In this document: one piece after another, positions 59,479-64,000 of the stretch
Numbering within the stretch: position 1 is the stretch's first letter
How the letters are laid out: each line of letters starts with the position of its first letter
NCBI RefSeq assembly: GCF_014638005.1
Contig: NZ_BMFG01000002.1
Location: forward strand, 186,624 to 250,623
DNA length: 64,000 nucleotides
From: Flavobacterium orientale
GTDB taxonomy: Bacteria; Bacteroidota; Bacteroidia; Flavobacteriales; Flavobacteriaceae
Direction of reading: 5' to 3'
Translations under genes and position numbers: made by a program
The notes under the pieces: model-generated
The model's input: the letters and a program-made list of their open reading frames with translations, nothing else
The model's database searches: none
What the model was told of the DNA's origin: nothing

Positions 59479-60921
59479 TTAAAATTCAGCATTTTGCGGT
59501 GTTCTTGGAAACGGAATTACATCTCTAATGTTTGTCATTCCGGTTACAAACAACACCAAACGTTCAAAGCCTAATCCGAAACCGGAATGCACTGCGGTTC
59601 CGAATTTTCGGGTATCTAAATACCACCATAATTCTTCTTCGTCGATGCCGAGGGCTTTCATTTTTTCAACTAAAACATCATAACGTTCTTCTCTTTGTGA
59701 TCCTCCAACAATTTCACCAATACCCGGAAATAAAATATCCATGGCTCGAACTGTTTTTCCATCTTCATTTAAACGCATGTAAAATGCTTTTATTTTTGCC
59801 GGATAATCGAATAAAATCACCGGACATTTGAAGTGTTTTTCAACTAAAAAGCGTTCGTGTTCACTTTGTAAATCAGCACCCCATTCGTCAATTAAGTACT
59901 GGAATTTCTTATTTTTATTGGGTTTAGAATTACGTAAAATGTCTATTGCTTCTGTGTAAGTTACTCTTTTAAAATTGTTTTCCATAACGAAATTCAATTT
60001 TTCCATTAAACTCATTTCACTACGTTCATTTTGAGGCTTTGATTTTTCTTCTTCTAACAATCGTGTTTCTAAGAATTTTAAATCATCAGCACATTTTTCA
60101 ACAGTATATTTGATAACATATTTAATGAAATCTTCTGCCAAATCCATGTTGGCATCTAAATCATTGAAGGCAACTTCAGGTTCAATCATCCAAAATTCGG
60201 CCAAGTGACGCGATGTATTTGAATTTTCTGCTCTAAACGTTGGGCCAAAAGTATAGACTTGACCTAATGCCATGGCATAGGTTTCTGCTTCTAATTGACC
60301 GGAAACAGTAAGGTTTGTTTCTTTTCCAAAAAAATCTTCTTTATAATTTACTTTTCCTTCTTCAGTACGCGGTGTTTTGTCAAAAGGTAAAGCGGTTACT
60401 TTAAACATTTCACCTGCACCTTCGGCATCAGAACCTGTAATTATCGGCGTATTTACATAGAAAAAGCCTCTTTCTTGAAAATACTGATGTACTGCAAATG
60501 ATAAAGTAGAACGCACTCTCATGATAGCTCCAAATGCATTGGTTCTAACACGAAGATGGGCATTTTCTCTTAAAAATTCTAAAGAATGTTTCTTTGGCTG
60601 CATCGGATATTTTTCAGCGTCAGAATCGCCAAGAATTTCCAATTGAAGCACTTGTACTTCATATTTCTGACCGGCACCTTTGCTTTCTACTAAATTTCCG
60701 CTGATAGATAATGCGGCTCCGGTTGTTATTCTTTTTAAAACAGTTTCCGATGTGTTTTCAAAATCAACAACACATTGAATATTGTGAATGGTTGAACCAT
60801 CATTTAAAGCAATAAATTGATTGTTTCTAAATGTTCTTACCCAACCTTTAACAGTAATATCGTTAAGAGTAGTGGTGGCGTTTAAAAGGTCTTTTACTTT
60901 TTTGTTGTTTTTCATTTTCAT
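59479..60921 (-). CDS. asnS: asparaginyl-tRNA synthetase
   Basis: Class IIb synthetase charging tRNA-Asn. It has the OB-fold anticodon domain ([20 protein letters not shown]), motif 2 ([23 protein letters not shown]) and motif 3 ([15 protein letters not shown]). Starting at 60921 gives 480 aa. The frame opens further upstream at a TTG that is the end of the -7 box, so the ATG is preferred; an ATG two codons later is also possible. Confidence 0.97.
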   Translation of the reverse strand: MKMKNNKKVKDLLNATTTLNDITVKGWVRTFRNNQFIALNDGSTIHNIQCVVDFENTSETVLKRITTGAALSISGNLVESKGAGQKYEVQVLQLEILGDSDAEKYPMQPKKHSLEFLRENAHLRVRTNAFGAIMRVRSTLSFAVHQYFQERGFFYVNTPIITGSDAEGAGEMFKVTALPFDKTPRTEEGKVNYKEDFFGKETNLTVSGQLEAETYAMALGQVYTFGPTFRAENSNTSRHLAEFWMIEPEVAFNDLDANMDLAEDFIKYVIKYTVEKCADDLKFLETRLLEEEKSKPQNERSEMSLMEKLNFVMENNFKRVTYTEAIDILRNSKPNKNKKFQYLIDEWGADLQSEHERFLVEKHFKCPVILFDYPAKIKAFYMRLNEDGKTVRAMDILFPGIGEIVGGSQREERYDVLVEKMKALGIDEEELWWYLDTRKFGTAVHSGFGLGFERLVLFVTGMTNIRDVIPFPRTPQNAEF

Positions 60922-60936
60922 TACTTTTTCAGTATA

Positions 60937-60944
60937 CAAATATA
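60937..60944 (-). promoter_or_regulatory. asnS -7 promoter box
   Basis: TATATTTG on the minus strand, 15 nt before the ATG at 60921. It overlaps the alternative TTG start. Confidence 0.6.
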
Positions 60945-60959
60945 ATTGAATGTATTTTT

Positions 60960-63371
60960 TTATTTATCATTTAATTCGTTTTCAATAGTATCTTCAGCAA
61001 GAATATCAATTTTTGGTTCAATAAATGCTTGTTCGTTTGCAATAGTTTTTTCTAACGAAAGTAATAAAGCGGGTAATAATAATAAATTAGATAGCATGGC
61101 AAATAATAATGTTGCAGAAACCAATCCACCTAATGCTACAGTGCCACCAAAACTGGAAATCATAAACACAGAAAATCCAAAAAATAACACGATAGAGGTG
61201 TAGAACATACTAACTCCTGTTTCGCGAAGTGCATTAAAAACCGATTTGCGAATTTTCCAATTGTTAGCTTTCAGTTCCTGTCTGTATTTTGCCAAGAAAT
61301 GAATTGTGTCATCAACAGAAATTCCAAAAGCAATACTAAATACCAAGATGGTTGATGGTTTTATTGGGACTCCCAAATAACCCATCATTCCGGCGGTTAT
61401 TAGTAACGGTAAAATATTTGGCAACAAAGAAACCAAAATCATCTTAAATGATCGGAACAAATAGGCCATAAACAACGATATCAAAAAGATAGCAAACAAA
61501 AGCGACAAAATTAGGTTGTCAACCAAATAGGAGGTTCCTTTTTGAAAAACCAAAGCTTTACCGGTTAGGGTTACTTTATATTGATCTGGCGGAAATACTT
61601 TGTTGATTTTGTCCCACAATTTTTCTTCAATTTTCACCATTTTATCAGTGCCGATATCTTTCATGAAAGTAGTAATTCGGGCATATTGTCCGGTACTATC
61701 CACATAACTTTTCATTAGATTTTCTTTGCCGCCTTTGGTTGCATTTTTTGCATAAGTCATAATAAATCCTTGTTCTTGAGCTGTTGGAAGCTCATAATAT
61801 TCCGGATTGTTATTATAATACGTTTGCTTTGAATATTTAACCAAATTAACAATAGAAGAAGGAGCAGACAATTCAGGAATTTCACTAATCGTCTCTTGAA
61901 GTTCATCCATTTTTCTTAAGGTTGAAAGCTTCATTACACCTTTTTTTCTTTTGGTGTCAATCATGATTTCCAGAGGCATAACCCCATCAAATTCATTTTC
62001 AAAAAATACAATGTCTCTAAAGAAATCGGTTTTTTTTGGCATGTCTTCAATTAAACTCCCGGAAATTCTGATTTGATAAATACCGATAATACTTGCCACT
62101 AAAAGCACTACTACTGATATGTAAATTGAAATGCTTTTTTCTTTTACCGTTTTTTCAATCCAATTTACAAAAGTTTTTGTGTAAGTTTTATTTAAATGTT
62201 TCAAGTGCTTTTCTTTTGGCAAAGGCATGAAACTGTAAATAATAGGAATCACCAGCAAACACAAAATGAAAAGCAATACAATATTTAATGAAGCTACAAT
62301 ACCAAATTCTGTTAGTAGTTCACTATCGGTAATGATGAATGTAGCAAATCCGGCTGCCGTTGTAAGGTTGGTCATTAACGTTGCATTTCCTACTTTTGAA
62401 ATGACACGCTGTAATGATTTTGCCTGATTACCATGATTTTTGATTTCCTGTTGGTATTTGTTGATTAAAAAAATACAGTTCGGAATTCCAATTACAATAA
62501 TTAACGGTGGGATAATTGCGGTAAGCACAGTAATTTCAAAACCGAGTAATCCTAAGGTTCCAAAAGCCCACATTACGCCAATAATTACAACACACATTGA
62601 AATAAAAGTGGCTCTGTAACTTCTAAAAAAGAAAAAGAAAATTAAAGAAGTAATTAATAATGCGGCAAGAACAAAAAGACCAATTTCATCAATAATGTTT
62701 TGAGAATTTAAAGTTCTGATATATGGCATGCCCGAAACTCTTAGGTCAATTCCTGTTTTTTCTTCAAATAATTTTATTTCGGGAATTAATACTTCGTCAA
62801 TAAATGTTTTGCGTGCTTGTGTATTTACAATCTCTTTATCTATATATATTGCAGAACGAATAGTTCCGGTTTTTTTATTATAAAGTAAGTTTTCATAAAA
62901 AACCAAATTTTCGAAAAGTTCTTTCTCAATTTCAGCTAGATAAGTGTCATTTTTTTCTTTTTTTGGATCAAAAAGGGGCACCATTTCAAAGGTTTCGTCT
63001 TCTTGATTTTTTTGAAGTTTTTGAAGTGATTCAACAGAAACAACAAATTCAACAGCTTTATCTGTTTTGAGTGTTTCCATCATTTTGGTCCAAGCTTCAA
63101 ATGATTTGGATGAAAAAAAAGTGGTATCTTGAACTCCAATTATTATCAAATTTCCTTCTTCTCCAAATTTATCCAGAAAATGTTTGTATTCTTCATTAAC
63201 CTCATGATGGTCAGGAAGTAAATTGGCTTCAGTATAAGTAAAACGCATGTTTTTCCACTGTATCGCCATGAATACTGTGAAAAGTGCAATCAGTGAAAGA
63301 ATAAAGATTCTGTTTCTTAAAATAATTCTGGCAATTGCTTCCCAAAACCCTACGCTAAACCATTTAGCCAT
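60960..63371 (-). CDS. MMPL/RND-family membrane transporter
   Basis: An 803-residue protein with two repeats, each one helix, a large periplasmic loop and five more helices, the layout of MMPL/RND permeases. Helix 4 equivalents carry the polar segments typical of the proton path ([43 protein letters not shown]). It is probably an exporter of lipids or other hydrophobic compounds. No outer-membrane or adaptor partner is adjacent. asnS follows 38 bases downstream but has its own promoter. Confidence 0.9.
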   Translation of the reverse strand: MAKWFSVGFWEAIARIILRNRIFILSLIALFTVFMAIQWKNMRFTYTEANLLPDHHEVNEEYKHFLDKFGEEGNLIIIGVQDTTFFSSKSFEAWTKMMETLKTDKAVEFVVSVESLQKLQKNQEDETFEMVPLFDPKKEKNDTYLAEIEKELFENLVFYENLLYNKKTGTIRSAIYIDKEIVNTQARKTFIDEVLIPEIKLFEEKTGIDLRVSGMPYIRTLNSQNIIDEIGLFVLAALLITSLIFFFFFRSYRATFISMCVVIIGVMWAFGTLGLLGFEITVLTAIIPPLIIVIGIPNCIFLINKYQQEIKNHGNQAKSLQRVISKVGNATLMTNLTTAAGFATFIITDSELLTEFGIVASLNIVLLFILCLLVIPIIYSFMPLPKEKHLKHLNKTYTKTFVNWIEKTVKEKSISIYISVVVLLVASIIGIYQIRISGSLIEDMPKKTDFFRDIVFFENEFDGVMPLEIMIDTKRKKGVMKLSTLRKMDELQETISEIPELSAPSSIVNLVKYSKQTYYNNNPEYYELPTAQEQGFIMTYAKNATKGGKENLMKSYVDSTGQYARITTFMKDIGTDKMVKIEEKLWDKINKVFPPDQYKVTLTGKALVFQKGTSYLVDNLILSLLFAIFLISLFMAYLFRSFKMILVSLLPNILPLLITAGMMGYLGVPIKPSTILVFSIAFGISVDDTIHFLAKYRQELKANNWKIRKSVFNALRETGVSMFYTSIVLFFGFSVFMISSFGGTVALGGLVSATLLFAMLSNLLLLPALLLSLEKTIANEQAFIEPKIDILAEDTIENELNDK

Positions 63372-63390
63372 ACTACTTTTTTAATGGTTG

Positions 63391-63398
63391 CAAAGGTA
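63391..63398 (-). promoter_or_regulatory. MMPL transporter -7 promoter box
   Basis: TACCTTTG on the minus strand, 19 nt before the ATG. Confidence 0.55.
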
Positions 63399-63470
63399 AG
63401 CATTTATGCTAAAAAACATAAGTTGACAAAGTAATATTATGGTAATTTAGTTACCTATGAAATCATGTTT

Positions 63471-63478
63471 TATCTTTG
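63471..63478 (+). promoter_or_regulatory. SMR transporter -7 promoter box
   Basis: TATCTTTG, 23 nt before the ATG at 63502, divergent from the MMPL promoter. Confidence 0.55.
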
Positions 63479-63501
63479 CTTCATCTATAAATTAAAAAAT
63501 C

Positions 63502-63828
63502 ATGAATTGGATAGTTTTGATAATCGCCGGACTTTTTGAAGTAGGCTTTGCATTTTGTTTGGGAAAAGCAAAAGAGTCTACTGGCTCCACTTCACTTTTT
63601 TGGATGATTGGTTTTTTTATTAGCTTAACAATCAGCATGTTTTTGTTGTATAAAGCTGTGCAAACGTTACCTATCGGGACGGCCTATGCTGTTTGGACGG
63701 GCATTGGAGCAGTGGGAACAGTATTAGTTGGGATTTTTATTTTTAAAGAACCGGCTGAATTTTGGCGAGTGTTTTTTATCACCACTTTAATCGCCTCTAT
63801 TGTTGGGTTAAAATTAGTTTCAAACTAA
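63502..63828 (+). CDS. SMR-family transporter of the SugE/Gdx type
   Basis: A 108-residue four-helix transporter that works as an antiparallel dimer. The essential Glu is E13 in AGLFEVGFAF, and the segment LPIGTAYAVWTGIGAVGTV matches SugE/Gdx (guanidinium exporters) better than EmrE. The substrate is therefore more likely guanidinium or a small cation than a broad range of drugs, but this is inference; no guanidine riboswitch is seen in the 103 bases before the gene beyond the promoter. Confidence 0.9.
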   Translation: MNWIVLIIAGLFEVGFAFCLGKAKESTGSTSLFWMIGFFISLTISMFLLYKAVQTLPIGTAYAVWTGIGAVGTVLVGIFIFKEPAEFWRVFFITTLIASIVGLKLVSN

Positions 63829-63830
63829 AA

Positions 63831-64000
63831 TTAGATTCCTAAATCAAGTGAAAATGTGATTTTTAATGCGATGTTATCTTCAAATCTACTCAATTGATTT
63901 GGGCCATATCGATAAAATCCGGCTAAACCAAGACCTTTGTAAATTTGGTTTAATTCAATACCCGACTCAAAAAAACCATCGTTCAAGGTTTTGTAGTTCA
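63831..64000 (-). CDS. C-terminal end of a DUF5686-type outer-membrane protein (partial)
   Basis: The last 56 codons of a gene running off the window edge. They read ESGIELNQIYKGLGLAGFYRYGPNQ ... with a C-terminal strand ALKITFSLDLGI, like the end of the barrel of DUF5686/carboxypeptidase-regulatory-like outer-membrane proteins. The call is tentative because the body of the protein is outside. It is convergent with the SMR gene, 2 bases apart. Confidence 0.6.
   Translation of the reverse strand, partial: NYKTLNDGFFESGIELNQIYKGLGLAGFYRYGPNQLSRFEDNIALKITFSLDLGI

Overview
The window is a stretch of chromosome from a member of the Flavobacteriaceae, most likely Flavobacterium or a close relative. 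The reasons are the AT-rich composition, the Bacteroidota promoter box TAnnTTTG in front of many genes (sometimes with TTG/TTTG 16-23 nt upstream), the lack of Shine-Dalgarno sequences, two secreted proteases with type IX secretion C-terminal domains, and families typical of this group (DUF3127, DUF4301, DUF2723/GT117, HTTM, VF530, a DUF5686 end, a TPP-riboswitch-controlled TonB receptor). Most of the window is core housekeeping sequence.

Layout. 1-3.5 kb: biotin synthase and a ribF-HTTM pair. 3.5-9.1 kb: two divergently transcribed secreted metalloproteases (M43 type and reprolysin type). 9.1-12.1 kb: a lipoprotein, pth, and rplY with prs upstream. 12.3-13.2 kb: the most unusual locus, tRNA-Leu(CAA) followed by a tandem array of small GIY-YIG nuclease genes alternating with broken copies of the tRNA 3' half, each carrying a GC-rich palindrome. 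13.2-15.6 kb: umuD, umuC and an acetyltransferase. 15.8-20.2 kb: cold-shock protein, aspS, a YwqK-like protein and ahcY. 20.3-24.8 kb: a tightly overlapping operon (phosphopantetheinyl transferase, GGGP synthase, PnuC, a nicotinamide-riboside-kinase/DUF4301 fusion, ArfB). 24.9-27.3 kb: TPP riboswitch and TonB receptor. 27.3-32.9 kb: greA, HIT, histidine kinase, flavin reductase, DUF3127, aat, tag, VF530. 32.9-36.7 kb: a very long TraB/GumN protein. 36.8-39.7 kb: tsf, rpsB, rpsI, rplM. 40-50 kb: LacI regulator, polA, phosphoesterase, thioredoxin-like protein, deacetylase, large GT117-type membrane protein. 50.3-57.3 kb: tRNA-Gln, retropepsin, tatD, acyltransferase, ansA, tRNA-Ser, and an ExbB/ExbD-like energy-transduction operon. 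57.3-64 kb: PAP2-like protein, rpoN, asnS, MMPL transporter, SMR transporter and the end of a DUF5686 protein.

Two things are not explained by ordinary annotation. First, the tRNA-Leu/GIY-YIG/palindrome array looks like a small nuclease-linked mobile or self-amplifying unit anchored at a tRNA gene. Second, at least six intergenic gaps (upstream of rplY, umuC, aspS, tsf and rpoN, and downstream of arfB) contain degenerate tandem arrays that all have a period of 7 bases but different sequences, in two cases arranged as inverted pairs.

Several gene starts can be corrected because the -7 box lies inside the longest reading frame (ribF, M43 protease, pth, aspS, polA, retropepsin, asnS). Three proteins have a recognisable fold but lack the residues that define its usual chemistry: a thioredoxin without CxxC, a Rieske-like lipoprotein without the histidine ligands, and a PAP2-like protein without its central motif.
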